From: Macrotrachela quadricornifera
Taxonomy: Eukaryota; Rotifera; Eurotatoria; Philodinida; Philodinidae
Assembly: GCA_022393335.1 (NCBI GenBank)
Contig: JAJEKB010021076.1
Coordinates: forward strand, 850,379 to 914,378
Length of the DNA: 64,000 nucleotides
Reading direction: 5' to 3'
The stretch's first letter is position 1. Every line of letters begins with the position of its first letter. The notes beneath the pieces were generated by a model. The model was not told the origin of the DNA. It saw only the letters and a program-made list of their open reading frames with translations, and searched no databases. This document shows positions 21,982-33,952 of this stretch, in pieces. The position numbers and the translations under genes were made by a program.

Positions 21982-24900
21982 TTAACATGTCTGTAAAAGA
22001 ATTTTTAAATTGTCAGTGCCATAATTGGCTACCGCAAAATCCAGCTTTCGATCGTTGTTGAAATCAGCAACAACAACAGAAAATGGAAAAGATCCATAAT
22101 CATTCACAGACACTTTTGGTTCTGCAAAAGTCCCATTGCCATATCCAAGAAGTATAACTACATTATGGATGCCATGATTGGCGACGATAATGTCGAGTAA
22201 AGTATCATTATTAAAATCACCAACAGCAATTGAATATGGTTGAGAATTTTTGCCAGTTGAATATGTCGTTTGATTTGCAAACGAGCCATTTCCATAACCG
22301 AGAAGTATCACTACATTGTTATCATTAGAATTAGCGATAACGATATCCAGTCGAGTGTCGTTGTTGAAATCAGCAACATCTATAGATACTGGAGAAGAGC
22401 CAGTGAAATACGATATTTGATTTGCAAAAGTGCCATTACCATATCCAAGAAAAATACCCACATTATTAGTACCTGAATTCGTAACGGCGATATCTATGTG
22501 AGCGTCATTGTTAAAATCGGCAATGGCAAATGACTGCGGAAAAGATCCATTACCAGTTCTAAGCGTCATTTGATATACAAAAATTCCATTAAATCCTCCA
22601 AAAAATACACGTATATTCTCTTCATACAAACTATTAATGACGATATCTAGTCGACCGTCGCCATTGAAATCCCCAATAGCTGTAGACTCTGGCCGACGAC
22701 CAGTTGAATATTTGACTTGATTCATAAAAGAGCCATTGACGGAACCGAGAAGTACACTTATACTATTGTCACCCGTATTAACAACGACAATGTCCAATCG
22801 ACCGTCGCCATTGAAATCACCAACAGATATAAAGTTTGCCCAATCGCCTGTTGGATACGTTATTGCATGTGAAAACGAACCATTCCCATATCCGAGAAGA
22901 ACACTCACACTTCCGTCATTAGAATTAGCAACGACAATATCCAGTTGAGTATCGTTATTGAAATCATCAATAGCTACAAAGACTGGAAAACTACCGGTTG
23001 AATACATCATTGGATATGCAAAAGAGCCATTGCTGTACCCGAGAAGTACACTTACATTATCACCCTGACTATTAACAACGATGATATCCAATTGAGTGTC
23101 ATTGTTCAAATCAGCAACAGTTACAGATGTGGGAGAAGATCCGGTTGAGTATGTCGTTTCATTTGCAAAAGAACCATTGCCATATCCGAAAAGGACACTT
23201 ACACTGTTGTTTTGATTATTAGTAACGACAATATCTAGATGAATGTCCTTGTTCAAATCACCAACAGCTACAGACGATATAGAAAAATCAGTTGAATATT
23301 CGACTTGATCTGCAAAAGAACCATTGCCATATCCGAGAAGCACGCTTATACTGTTGTCCTCCTTATTAACAACGACAATGTCTAATCGACCGTCGTTATT
23401 CAAATCACCAATAGCTATAGACTTTGGAGAATTGCCAGTTGAATACGTCATTGATTGTGCAAAAGAACCATTCCCATATCCGAGAAGTACACTTACACGA
23501 GCATTATTATCATTATTAGCAACGATAAGATCTAAATGAGTGTCATTATTGAAATCGCCAACAGCAGAAGACGATATAGAAAAACCAGTTGCATATGTTA
23601 CTTGATCTGTAAATGTTCCAGTATTATATGGAAAAAGTATATCGACATTGTCAGAGTTATCATATGAAACAACAATCTCTGATTGTCCATCATTGTTAAA
23701 ATCCCCCGTAGCGACAGCAATAGGAGTAAGAGTCATATCAAATTGAAAATTTGTCTGACGATCAAACATTCCCTTTCCATTTCCAATAAACATATCGATA
23801 TTCTTAGTACCAGAATTAGCCACCGCTAAATCAAGTTTATTATCTTTATTGAAATCACCAATGGCGACCGAACATGGAGCAGAATTTGAACCTGTTGAAA
23901 ACGTCATTTTCTCTCTAAAAGATCCATTACCATATCCAATAAGTACACCTATATTATTAGTACCATAATTAACAACGACAATATCTAGCATTGTGTCGTT
24001 ATTAAAATCATCAACAGCAACAGATCGTAGACGAGAACCACCACCAGATGCAAGTATCATTCCATTTCCTAAACTTCCTTCGGCATAATGAAGCAGCACA
24101 CCCACATTGTTATCAACATTATTAATAACGACCATATCCAGTCGCGTGTCGTTATTGAAATCACCAACAGCTACAGAAAAGGGTTTAGCACCAGTTAAGT
24201 ATGTCTTTTGATTTTGAAAAGAGCCATTACCATAATTGTAAAGTACACCTACATTACCTACACCAGAATTAGCAACGACGATATCTAGTTTAGTGTTGTT
24301 GTCCAAATCACCAACAGCTACAAAATATGGTTCAGAGCCCGTAGTATATGTTATTTGATTCGCAAAAGAACCATTGCCATATCCAATAAGTATACCTACA
24401 TTATCGACACCAGAATTAGCAACGACGACATCTAGATAAGTGTCATTATTAAAATCACCAATAGCTATAGAGATTGGAAAACGGTCAGTTGAATACATCA
24501 TTGCATGTGCAAACGAACCATTCCCATATCCAAGAAGAACACTTACACTCCGGGCATCAGAATTAGCAACGACGATATCTATTTGAGCGTCATTGTTCAA
24601 ATCACCAACAGCTATCGATATTGGCCCACGACTAACTGAATACGTCGTTTGGTTGATAAGTGACCCATTACCATATCCGAAAAATACACTTACACTATTG
24701 TCATTATAATTAGCAACGACAATATCCAATTGAGTATCGTTGTTAAAATCACCTACAGCTACAGAAGTTAATTCAAATCCAGTTGAATACGTCATCTGAT
24801 TTGCAAACGTGCCATTACCATAACCGAGAAGTACACCTACTTCCTGGTCACGACGATTAGTGATAACGATATCCATTTTAGTGTCGTTATTCAAATCACC

Positions 24901-26193
24901 AACAGCTATCCAATCTGGCCGGAAGTCAATTAAATACATTGTTTGATTTGTAAAAGAACCATTGCCAAAACCGAGAAGAACACTTACACTATTATCATCA
25001 GAATCAGCAACGACAATATCCAGTCGGGCGTCGTTATTGAAATCTTTAACTGCTACAACTTGTGAACGACAGGCTATTGAATAGGTTGTTTGATTTTGAA
25101 AGCCTTCATCATAACTAAACAGGAAACCTATGGTGTTAGTATCGCTGTTAATGAAGGTTATGTCTAATAGATTATCGTTGTTGAAATCAGCTACAACAAC
25201 GAAAATTGAAGACGAAGATTCAGTTGAATACATTCTTGCTTTAGAAAAAGTACCGTTACCATATCCCAAAAGTAAACCTATGTTATTAGTGCCTTTATTA
25301 GTTACAACTAAATCGAGTCGATTGTCTTTGTTGAAATCACCAACACCAATCGAGTATGGAGAAGCAGTATCAAGTGAATAGTCTATTTCATTCGCAAAAG
25401 TTCCATTACCATTACCTAGAAGGACACCTACACTGTTAGTTCCATAATTAGCGACTGCAATATCTAACAAAATATCGTCGTTAAAATAACCAACGATGAT
25501 CGAGTATGGATTCGAGTTGATGCCAGTTGAAAATATATATTGATCTGAATAGGTTCCGTTGCCTTTTGAAAGTAGTATACCTACATTATTTGTACCATAA
25601 TTAGCTATAGCAAGATCTATTTGATTGTCATTGTTAAAATCTCCAGTGATAACTGATAATGGTGAAGAATCATAGCCTGTTGAATATATCATCGGATTTG
25701 AAAATGTACCATTTCCATATCCAAATAGTATACCGATACTGTCAGTACCATAATTAGCAGTGACAATATCCAGGAATGTATCATTGTTGAGATCAGACAT
25801 ATGTATCCACCGTGGACGAGATGAACCAGTTGACATTTTTTTTTCGTTTTTAAAAGAACCATTTTCAAATCCGAGAAATATACCTATGCTGTTGCTGCCG
25901 AAATTTGCAACAGCAATATCGAGTCGATGATCATTATTCAAATCACCAACTGCCACCATAGATGGAGTAGAATATGGACCGGTTAAATACTCTGTGGAAT
26001 TTTCGAAAGTACCATAAGCATTTCCAAAAACTACAGATATACTATCACCAGCACTATTAGCAACAACAATATCTAACCAAGTGTCATTATTCAAATGGCC
26101 AACAGCAACAGATCGAGGTTTAGAACCATATTCAATTGGATTTGGGAATGTTGATATAAACTTCAGATCACACTTTTCAACTAAATTAAACAA
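21982..26193 (-). CDS. Giant FG-GAP/VCBS repeat protein (28 repeats)
   Basis: An uninterrupted frame of 1403 codons is built of 28 repeats of about 48-50 residues, each with a calcium-loop core of the type DFNNDTQLDIVVANY followed by a GVLLGYGNGSF strand. Asp/Asn at positions 1, 3, 5 and 9 of the loop matches the cation-binding site of FG-GAP/VCBS beta-propeller blades; 28 blades could form about four seven-bladed propellers. GNGSF, NNDT and NQTT give many N-glycosylation sites, so a secreted or surface protein is expected. The frame lacks a proper ATG: position 26193 is TTG, and a TTTAATTTAG splice acceptor lies just upstream, so one or more 5' exons with the signal peptide should lie to the right but were not found. 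Neighbouring repeats are very alike, pointing to recent internal duplication. Confidence 0.88.
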   Translation of the reverse strand: MFNLVEKCDLKFISTFPNPIEYGSKPRSVAVGHLNNDTWLDIVVANSAGDSISVVFGNAYGTFENSTEYLTGPYSTPSMVAVGDLNNDHRLDIAVANFGSNSIGIFLGFENGSFKNEKKMSTGSSRPRWIHMSDLNNDTFLDIVTANYGTDSIGILFGYGNGTFSNPMIYSTGYDSSPLSVITGDFNNDNQIDLAIANYGTNNVGILLSKGNGTYSDQYIFSTGINSNPYSIIVGYFNDDILLDIAVANYGTNSVGVLLGNGNGTFANEIDYSLDTASPYSIGVGDFNKDNRLDLVVTNKGTNNIGLLLGYGNGTFSKARMYSTESSSSIFVVVADFNNDNLLDITFINSDTNTIGFLFSYDEGFQNQTTYSIACRSQVVAVKDFNNDARLDIVVADSDDNSVSVLLGFGNGSFTNQTMYLIDFRPDWIAVGDLNNDTKMDIVITNRRDQEVGVLLGYGNGTFANQMTYSTGFELTSVAVGDFNNDTQLDIVVANYNDNSVSVFFGYGNGSLINQTTYSVSRGPISIAVGDLNNDAQIDIVVANSDARSVSVLLGYGNGSFAHAMMYSTDRFPISIAIGDFNNDTYLDVVVANSGVDNVGILIGYGNGSFANQITYTTGSEPYFVAVGDLDNNTKLDIVVANSGVGNVGVLYNYGNGSFQNQKTYLTGAKPFSVAVGDFNNDTRLDMVVINNVDNNVGVLLHYAEGSLGNGMILASGGGSRLRSVAVDDFNNDTMLDIVVVNYGTNNIGVLIGYGNGSFREKMTFSTGSNSAPCSVAIGDFNKDNKLDLAVANSGTKNIDMFIGNGKGMFDRQTNFQFDMTLTPIAVATGDFNNDGQSEIVVSYDNSDNVDILFPYNTGTFTDQVTYATGFSISSSAVGDFNNDTHLDLIVANNDNNARVSVLLGYGNGSFAQSMTYSTGNSPKSIAIGDLNNDGRLDIVVVNKEDNSISVLLGYGNGSFADQVEYSTDFSISSVAVGDLNKDIHLDIVVTNNQNNSVSVLFGYGNGSFANETTYSTGSSPTSVTVADLNNDTQLDIIVVNSQGDNVSVLLGYSNGSFAYPMMYSTGSFPVFVAIDDFNNDTQLDIVVANSNDGSVSVLLGYGNGSFSHAITYPTGDWANFISVGDFNGDGRLDIVVVNTGDNSISVLLGSVNGSFMNQVKYSTGRRPESTAIGDFNGDGRLDIVINSLYEENIRVFFGGFNGIFVYQMTLRTGNGSFPQSFAIADFNNDAHIDIAVTNSGTNNVGIFLGYGNGTFANQISYFTGSSPVSIDVADFNNDTRLDIVIANSNDNNVVILLGYGNGSFANQTTYSTGKNSQPYSIAVGDFNNDTLLDIIVANHGIHNVVILLGYGNGTFAEPKVSVNDYGSFPFSVVVADFNNDRKLDFAVANYGTDNLKILLQTC

Positions 26194-27878
26194 GAGAATT
26201 GTTGAAAAAAATTATAATGCACTCGAATATGATCGATATGAACAGGGGTGTAGAATTTACCCGTAGGCTGCAGCGTCCCTGATGGGAAAAATGGACGTCT
26301 CGGGAAAAAATTCATAAGGGGAAAATTCTTGAACCAAAGGTAAAATACACAAATTTATTGAGCGAGAAAGTAACCGTAGCTTAAATAGTGATATGTCAAC
26401 CTTTGACAGGGAAATTTCAGTTTTTTTAAAAGAAAAAACTAATTGTTCTTGTTAATGAGGGTACTCTGATACATTAATGCTGAACCATCTTGTTTTCAAG
26501 CGACAACTGTATATACATGAATGAACTACAGGAAACTGAACAGACTTCAAAGAAAATATGATAAGAGCGAAAGTATATAAATCATATCCAAAAGACAAAA
26601 TGTTTGGGGAAATATCTGAAAGCGAAGGGAGGGAAAGAAAAGAAAAAAATCATTCACAAGCCAGTTCGAGCTTTCGTCAATGTAAAGTCAGTGTCATTAG
26701 AATGTTATTAAAATGAAAAACAGTACAAAGAATAAAAAGAAGAGAAGCAAAATAGATGATAATACAGCATATAAAACATATAAAATAGCTGCATGTCTTT
26801 ATATTAGTATATCTGACCAGTAACTACCCGAAAAACAGAAAATATTTCATTAAATATATTGATATTAAGACATCTGCTTATTTTATATTTCATATTATCA
26901 GCTTTTTTGGTTCTCTTTTTATTCTTTGTGTTGTTTTCAATGTTGATATCATTCCTAGTAATGTTGATGAAAGCTCGAATTCATTTTTTAATGACCTTTT
27001 TAGAAAATATGATTTTAATATTAGTTTTGTATTTATTTAGCAGATCGTATATCGTTAAAAAACATCGATGAGTAAACAACAACCCTCAAGTAAAGAAGGA
27101 ATTGAGTGCTACTACTGTGACTGGAAAAGGCAGAAAAGATAAATCACAATCTGGACAGCTTCCACTCTTCAAGTGACCTAAATCGACGATAGAGTTACTG
27201 CATCTATGACTAACAATCCAGTGTAAAATTCCCATCACTATCGGATTACCTCTACGATTGAATAAAATGAACAAAAATAACACTAACCTTTTGTAGTTTC
27301 GTCTTATTCATTGAATACAAACTTTATGAATTGAGAGAAGAACAGAATTATTTTCTTTAACATACATTTTCCTAGAAAAGATACTCTGACTTGCACATTT
27401 CTGAAAGTCGGAGAAATTTTTCAGATTTTTTTTGTGTGCTGTAAGGAAGCTACGACAGATTCTGCAGGCCTGCACACAAGTACGATTTATTATTCGTTGA
27501 TTTCAGTATTTTATCGTACTATTAGTAAGATTGAATATGAAATATTTAGATTTTGCATTATACAAATACTTTTTGGTACCAAAATACAATTTACTACGAA
27601 TACACAATAAAAATGAATTTGTAGTAATGAATATAATATAATTAAACGTGCTTTAGAAACATAAATTAGTTATAAATCATGAAATATGATTTATATTGAC
27701 TTATATAAGAATTTCTATATGAAGAAAATACCTGGTGCTTTTGGTGAAGTCAGATTAATTATCAATATACTAACAGTCATTGTTAGAATTGTGAAGATAA
27801 AAAATGCACCAAAAGCTGTTGTAGTTCGGTATTTTGACCAACAGGAATGTTCTCTGCAGAAACAAAATACATATAAAG
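26194..27878. other. Upstream of FG-GAP gene; no clear exon
   Basis: A candidate GTAAATTC donor lies about 90 bp upstream of the FG-GAP acceptor, but the sequence before it gives no signal peptide. Hydrophobic frames at 26859-27071 (+) look like AT-rich chance ORFs. A minus frame at 27086-27283 has CPDC-type Cys but no domain that I can name. Confidence 0.4.
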
Positions 27879-28488
27879 TGACGGAAAAAAGTTTAAGACA
27901 TTTTCCGTTTTCTTCGTGAAAGACAACTCAATTTTGGCATCTAAACGAATGATTTCGAAAGCTTTCTGAACAAGCTACAAATCTCAGATATTCAATACAT
28001 CTAAGATGAAGATCAACTTTTGTCCAGCGGAGAAAAGTTTAAGACACTTAACCCATTGGGAACGGGATTATTTTTGAGAAGAAATCAACTTTTCGGAAGT
28101 TTGAAACAATATATTTGTTAGAAGGAATGTGAATAAGCGCGGAACGCAGATAATAGTATAGCACTACTTTTGTTGTTACAGATTCATGGCTAAAAGTGCC
28201 ATTTTTCCAATTAGAGTGTCTTAAGAGACATTTTTAAGTTAAAAAAGTCCTACATAGAAAATAACTGAAAGGAAACTAACAAATCATTAAGTATCTTAAA
28301 CATTTTTCTGCTGGACAAAAGTTGATGTCCACCATAAAAATGAAATTAGTTTACCTTAGATATTTCAAATACTTGAGATTTGTAGCTTGTTCAGAAAGCT
28401 TTCGAAATCGTTCTTTAGATGTCAAAATTGAGTTGTCTTTCACGAAGAAAACAGAAAAAGAAAAAATGTCTTCATCTTTTTTCCGTAA
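27879..28488. mobile_element. Foldback element A, ~610 bp
   Basis: Left arm 27879-28050 and right arm 28288-28488 are inverted copies, e.g. GAAAGCTTTCTGAACAAGCT against AGCTTGTTCAGAAAGCTTTC. The right arm has an extra ~30 bp. The spacer is about 240 bp. No ORF. Non-autonomous transposon or foldback repeat. Confidence 0.75.
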
Positions 28489-29195
28489 AGAAGAAAAATG
28501 AGATATACAAATGTGTTGAAGTCATTGACGACCTTATTACTTTAAAAATTCTTGCTAACCTCGATTGATTTTGTATCGAGTTTTTATGTTGTCCATCGTT
28601 GATGGGACGATGTTGTTCAATATATATGAGTTCGATTGAGTTAGTATCATTAATCATATTATTTTCATCCATCTATAGTAAGAAACCAGAATGAGTAATA
28701 GACTCTTATCGAGAATTGATCATCTCTTATTAAAATAAATTTCGTTTAATTACTTTATGAAATAGATGTAGTTATTTAATAAATAAAATTTCCTAAAATG
28801 ATAAATTAATTTGTATATTGATTCTAATTTAGAACAGTGATTATTCAGGAAGTTTGTTTTTTTTTAAATATTGATTGAACATTTCATTCGATTAGCATTT
28901 CAATAAACACAAAAAGATCTATTCTGAATGAAACATAGATTATCATAAAGTTTAAAATTTATTGAAAATTATAAATATAATGTTCTTAGAAAACAGTTCA
29001 CATTAATCGATGTTTTTAGACCTATTCTTTTCAGATTCTTCATTTTCTTGATCGATAAATTAAAATTCTTTCTAATCTTGAACTTTAGACAGAATTCTTT
29101 TCGAAAGGAAAGAGAAAAGATAGTTGCCTAACCTTGAAGACAAATGTTACATGATATCTATATTGACAAGTACATATATATATGAACGTCTGTAG
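28489..29195. other. Intergenic, one weak exon candidate
   Basis: A minus-strand frame starting at 28672 (MDENNMINDTNSIELIYIEQ) is hydrophilic and could be a lone first exon cut off by foldback A, with a possible GTTAGC donor near 28558. No family recognised. Otherwise nothing seen. Confidence 0.3.
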
Positions 29196-29556
29196 TAGAC
29201 ATGCGCCAAACCTGAACCTCAAAATTCAGGTTCGGTCAATTGATAAATGAAACTTGAAATAAGCTGAAAGAAAGGATTTCACGGTTAATTCTGGAAAGTC
29301 TACACACAATAAGATATATGATCCACAAACTGAAGGATTAGAGGTATTCGAAAACAAAAAAATTAACGATCTTCGGAAAATATCCGAACTCGAACTTAGT
29401 CGAACCTTAGAGTGCTTCTATGATCAACTATATATCTTAAGAAATGCTTGGAGAATTATCTAGATACTCGACGCTGTCTGAGTTTGTTGGATAGTTCAGA
29501 AACTCGAGCCCGAACCCAAACTGTTCGAACTGGAGTTCAAGTTCGGTGCATGTCTA
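29196..29556. mobile_element. MITE with TAGACATGC ends, ~361 bp
   Basis: Left end TAGACATGCGCCAAACCTGA and the inverted right end TAGACATGCACCGAACTTGA match at 17 of 20 positions. TA at the edges fits a mariner-type target. The inside holds repeated GAACCTGAA/TTCAGGTTCGG-like words and no ORF. Confidence 0.55.
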
Positions 29557-30210
29557 TTCTGCACGTTATTTATTCATTTGTACATGACGACCGTTAACAG
29601 TTATTATATTCAATTTAAAGAACAAAAGATATTATATTTAGATAATGTATGAGTTGCATATTAATATCAGGTAAGTGTACATATTGAATAGAAAAAGTAC
29701 ATCTGTTCACCCATTAGTGAGTCGAATTGTTGGTGATTTTTAGAAAATTTTCAAAAACAAGATTATCAAAGCGGTAAAAAACGACGATAGGCGAATTATT
29801 ATCAATTCCAGATAATGAATATAAAGACGATGAAGTGGAGATTTTTTTTATATAAATATATAACTCCTACTATTTGTTTCTTCATTTTTATTTTTGATAA
29901 ACATGTCAGATTTATAACATGATTATGAGATTGTCATGTTTTATCATTATAAATGTTCGTCTTTTTGTCTTTTTTGTATTTCATCTAAAGTTGCATGAAA
30001 TTATATGTACTTTTCTTTTGTTAAAAGCTCAAAGTGAAAATAAAACATTAGCAAAAGGCAATAGCCTTGTTGAACCATAAGAAAGGCTACACCTAAACTG
30101 TAAGAATCAGACAAAATTCGATCTATATGAAAGTTGCCAGAAAGTCAACATCTGTTTTTCAGGTAAGAATCTTTGCCGAAGTATGGAATCCGCGATGCAA
30201 AAGTATCCGT
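29557..30210. other. Intergenic, nothing seen
   Basis: AT-rich, no coding or repeat feature supported. Confidence 0.5.
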
Positions 30211-31136
30211 ACAAATGTCTGAGGCTACTGCGCAGCGATAATGAATGATAGAAATCAAATTAATATGTATTCTGAAAGAGTGAAATAAGCTCTTTTGAAT
30301 GATGTATGACTTATTCATTCATAAAGAAAAATAAGACTGACGCAGAAAAAACATGAAGGGTTGCTAAAATGAATTGTTACCGTGTAGCAAGAGTTTTAAG
30401 ACAATTTTTGTTTCGCATATATCTCGACTTGAGAAAATGATAAAATCGCGATTTTTTTTCTTAAAAGATGCGTCGCGAAAATTTCTACAACAACTGTATA
30501 CAAAAATCCTTATTAACAGGTTCTCATAATGTTTTCCACACTCAATATGAACAACCTACATGGTAGCGCAATGTCTCAGCGTATTAAGCATGATAAAAAT
30601 GTCTGAAAGGCCTTTTTTGTTTTGCAATAGAGATTTGCTCATGCAGCTTATGTAAAGCTTTCGACAGCGCATCTTTCAAAAAAAGAATCAAGATTCTATC
30701 ATTTTCTCAAGCCGAAATATACGCAAAACAAAAAAAGTCTTCCAAACCTTTTTACCGTGCTCAACATGCTGTAGCATTGCCTACCATGTATATTGTTCAT
30801 ATTGAGTGTGGAAAACATTATGAGAACCTGTTAATAAGGATTTTTGTATACGGTTGTTGTAGAAATTTTCGCGACGCATCTTTTAAGAAAAAAAATCGCG
30901 ATTTTATCATTTTCTCAAGTCGAGATATATGCGAAACAAAAATTGTCTTAAAACTCTTGCTACACGGTAACAATTCATTTTAGCAACCCTTCATGTTTTT
31001 TCTGCGTCAGTCTTATTTTTTTTTATGAATGAATAAGTCATACATCATTCAAAAGAGCTCATTTCACTCTTTCAGAATACATATTAATTTGATTTCTATC
31101 ATTCATCATTGCTGCACAGTAGCCTCAGACATTTGT
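30211..31136. mobile_element. Foldback element B, ~926 bp, long near-perfect arms
   Basis: Left arm 30211-30568 and right arm 30777-31136 are inverted copies of about 355 bp with few differences, starting ACAAATGTCTGAGGCTACTG and ending in its complement. The ~210-bp spacer contains a third, diverged stretch like the arm (CATTTTCTCAAGCCGAAATA compared with CATTTTCTCAAGTCGAGATA). No ORF belongs to a known protein. Transcription across it would give a long hairpin RNA. Confidence 0.8.
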
Positions 31137-33952
31137 TCTCACAAGCCTCTCCTGAGTGGAACAGGTACGTAATTTCATACTACCTTCTCTTCACCTAATC
31201 CTGAATAATAATAATACTTATCCTTCATTTAATCGATTAGATGAACCTAAAATAAAACAATAAAAATATTTTATAAAATACTTATACTTCCTATTCTATA
31301 GTATTGAGTATAGTCGAAAGATTGATTTAAGGTATCTTTTCGATACGGCCTGAATACGGTGCCCGGGTAAACTCATTTATGTAGTATCGTAAACGGTCGC
31401 CGTATATGTCACGGAACTGTACCGTAACCAACGTAACACGGTGTACCATATACGGCTACCGTGTCCAGCCCGGAAAGTTCCGCATTTTAACCGTTTTCTC
31501 GCCGTACCATTCCACCTGGGTGTGATTAGATATACATTTCCACAATTTTTTTCTTTTTTATCTTGTGAACCATTTTCTCATTTCGAATCAGTTTATTTTC
31601 TATTTCATCTGTCTTATAAATCTCTTTAATCAGTAGAAATACACTTTATTTACTACATGACACATCCTTTCATCCACTATAATCAGATATTTGGCGATGA
31701 AAAGAGTGTATATCTCCTTCATTTTCAAAAAATTATTGCTTTTACCAACAAATTTTATTTGAAAACTGTTTTAATCAATCTCATCCTCGTGTTCAGAAAA
31801 AGAACTTGGTAGAATACCAAAAAATCGATATAGGTTATTTATATAGTTGAGTGTAAAGTTTAATAATCAGAAATGTTTCCTATAGAATAAAACTACTGAA
31901 ATCTTAGGAAGCTCTAGACTAATTTGACTATATCTGTTTGTAAATCTTCTGAAAAAATCTGTGAGTTACTTCAGAATAGATTTTATTAGATGTTTCGATG
32001 ATCATAGGAATATTTAGCGTTGAAAAGATGCTTAGTTCAGATTAAAAAATAATTCAAATTTTCGAAATTTCATAAACAACAAAACAAAGAAGGAGAAAAA
32101 AAAGCATTACTGAATTCTAATTAGTAGCTCACGTTGAGTTATATTATATACAGTAGATTTAGGAGATAATTTGCTATAGTGGCTGCATCTCGAGAATATG
32201 ATAAAACAGACTTTTTTCTAGAGTAGTGATCGAATACAAAATCTAAATAATAATGCTTTTTCTGTGTATATGATTATTTCTCATATTGTGATTCTTAATT
32301 TATTACATTTTACAAATATCAATATTATAATGTTATCACCATTAATGTGAAATTTATATTAGTTTAAAAGATGAGTACAATCCACTTGCCAATGTGGCAC
32401 CATCATGCAGTGCGATGCGCTCTGGCCAAAATTTTCTCGTACTCTTACGCAGTATCATTTTCTCTAGTCTTCAATTCGCGATAACTTAACGTAGTCCGAT
32501 GCCCTCTGATGTTAAATTTGGTGTGTCCCTCCATCATGTAGTACGATACTTACTGGTTATGAGTTCGTGGACCATCCCCCATTTCTGTAATCGAATGTCC
32601 TCTGGTGTCGTATTCACCGTGTCCCATTTCTCACTTAGTGCGATGCCTCTCGATTTCATCGCACCCTCAATGAACCAACGTACTCTTTACATCGAGTTAA
32701 TTTAAGACACTTCTTATGTCTGTAATACCCTAATGTATAGTCTAACCCATTTTAAATTAAGATTTTTCTTTTCCTTTTTTCATAAACTTACAGTTGTATT
32801 TTTTCAATTTATTTTTTAGTTGATGCTGGACATTAAATTCCTCATTTATATTTAAAATAGTGCAATAACAATGAAATAATTACTATTCACATAGAAATAT
32901 ATTCAATCATTCTCAAATGTCTTTACTGATGATATTTATTTATTTTAAATTCCTTCAATTTAAAAAACAAAATGATATTATTAAAAATAAATACACTTAC
33001 TTTATATTATATCAGTACAACTGTTATTCACTATTTTCTTACTGATCGACTAGGCAACAACGTTTGTATCAAATGTTTTTTTTTTTTGGTAATGGTTAAT
33101 GATTTTGAAAATATGCATTTTATATTACTCTTTATTAAACATTTTTTCGATGAGTCACAAAACAACCATGCTTCATTGATTTATTCTCATTCTTAACGCT
33201 CCTATTTACATTTCTATCTCAAGCCTATACCTCGCTGTATGCGTGTATTCATATTTATCGTATTAGGTATCCAATGAAAAATTGCACAAAGCAAGATAAT
33301 ATACTTTAATAATTTTGTGTCTTTTTTCTTTCCTTTTTTTCTGTGCTGTATTCATTAGTATATCAATGAAGTTTTCACTTTTATTTTTGTTGTATATCAT
33401 TTATGGTGGCAAATGAAGAAATTTTCTTGAATAGAAAGTATCTCTTTATTACAAATTCTCTCTGTCAATATGTAAAAAAAAAAGCCTAAACTCAAGATCT
33501 TGATCAGTAAAATTTAATAAACGATTCGTTTATTTTTAATAAATGTAATTACTAACGTTTAAATGTTAATACTTGATTTATTTCATCTCAGAGTTTCTTT
33601 TCACTGATTAATGAAGAAATTACCAGATTGGCAATTTTATTTTTATTTTTGTTATTGCAAAATTAATGTAAAAGAAATATTATTAACGAGTGAAACGATA
33701 TCAAAATTTAACAGTATTATTTCGATCTAATAACTAAAGAATCTATATATATAATGTTCAGTGTGTGAGGGTGAGGGTGAGTATGAATAAATAAACTACC
33801 ACATTCCGGATTTCTTTCTTATTCAAGGGAGAATCATCAGATGGTAAAATAAAATCAATAGTTTGAGATAGTAAGCATCATACGACGTTTCGTCCTTGCT
33901 TAAGGGGCTCATCAACAGAGTTTCATCTTAACGACACATAGGTAATACTAAC
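31137..33952. other. Intergenic, gene-poor
   Basis: No gene seen. At 31330-31515 a patch rich in GTACCGT, ACGGTAC and CCCGGGTAA words resembles 46131-46251. A degenerate tandem repeat lies at 32385-32690. The rest is AT-rich. Confidence 0.45.
32385..32690. repeat. Degenerate tandem repeat, ~48-bp unit
   Basis: Five diverged copies of a unit around AGTGCGATGC-CTCTGGTGT followed by TGTCCC, at about 32418, 32494, 32541, 32590 and 32637. Spacing of the last four is 47-49 bp; the first interval is longer. Confidence 0.55.

Noticed and set aside
22270..26266. Plus-strand ORFs of 60-83 codons inside the FG-GAP gene
   Set aside because: Antisense shadows of the repeat array.
26859..27071. Membrane-protein-like ORF of 70 codons
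   Set aside because: All-hydrophobic translation of AT-rich DNA, no start context, no homology that I can name.
32385..32690. CRISPR-like array
   Set aside because: Repeats are degenerate, spacers are not of constant length, and the genome is eukaryotic.
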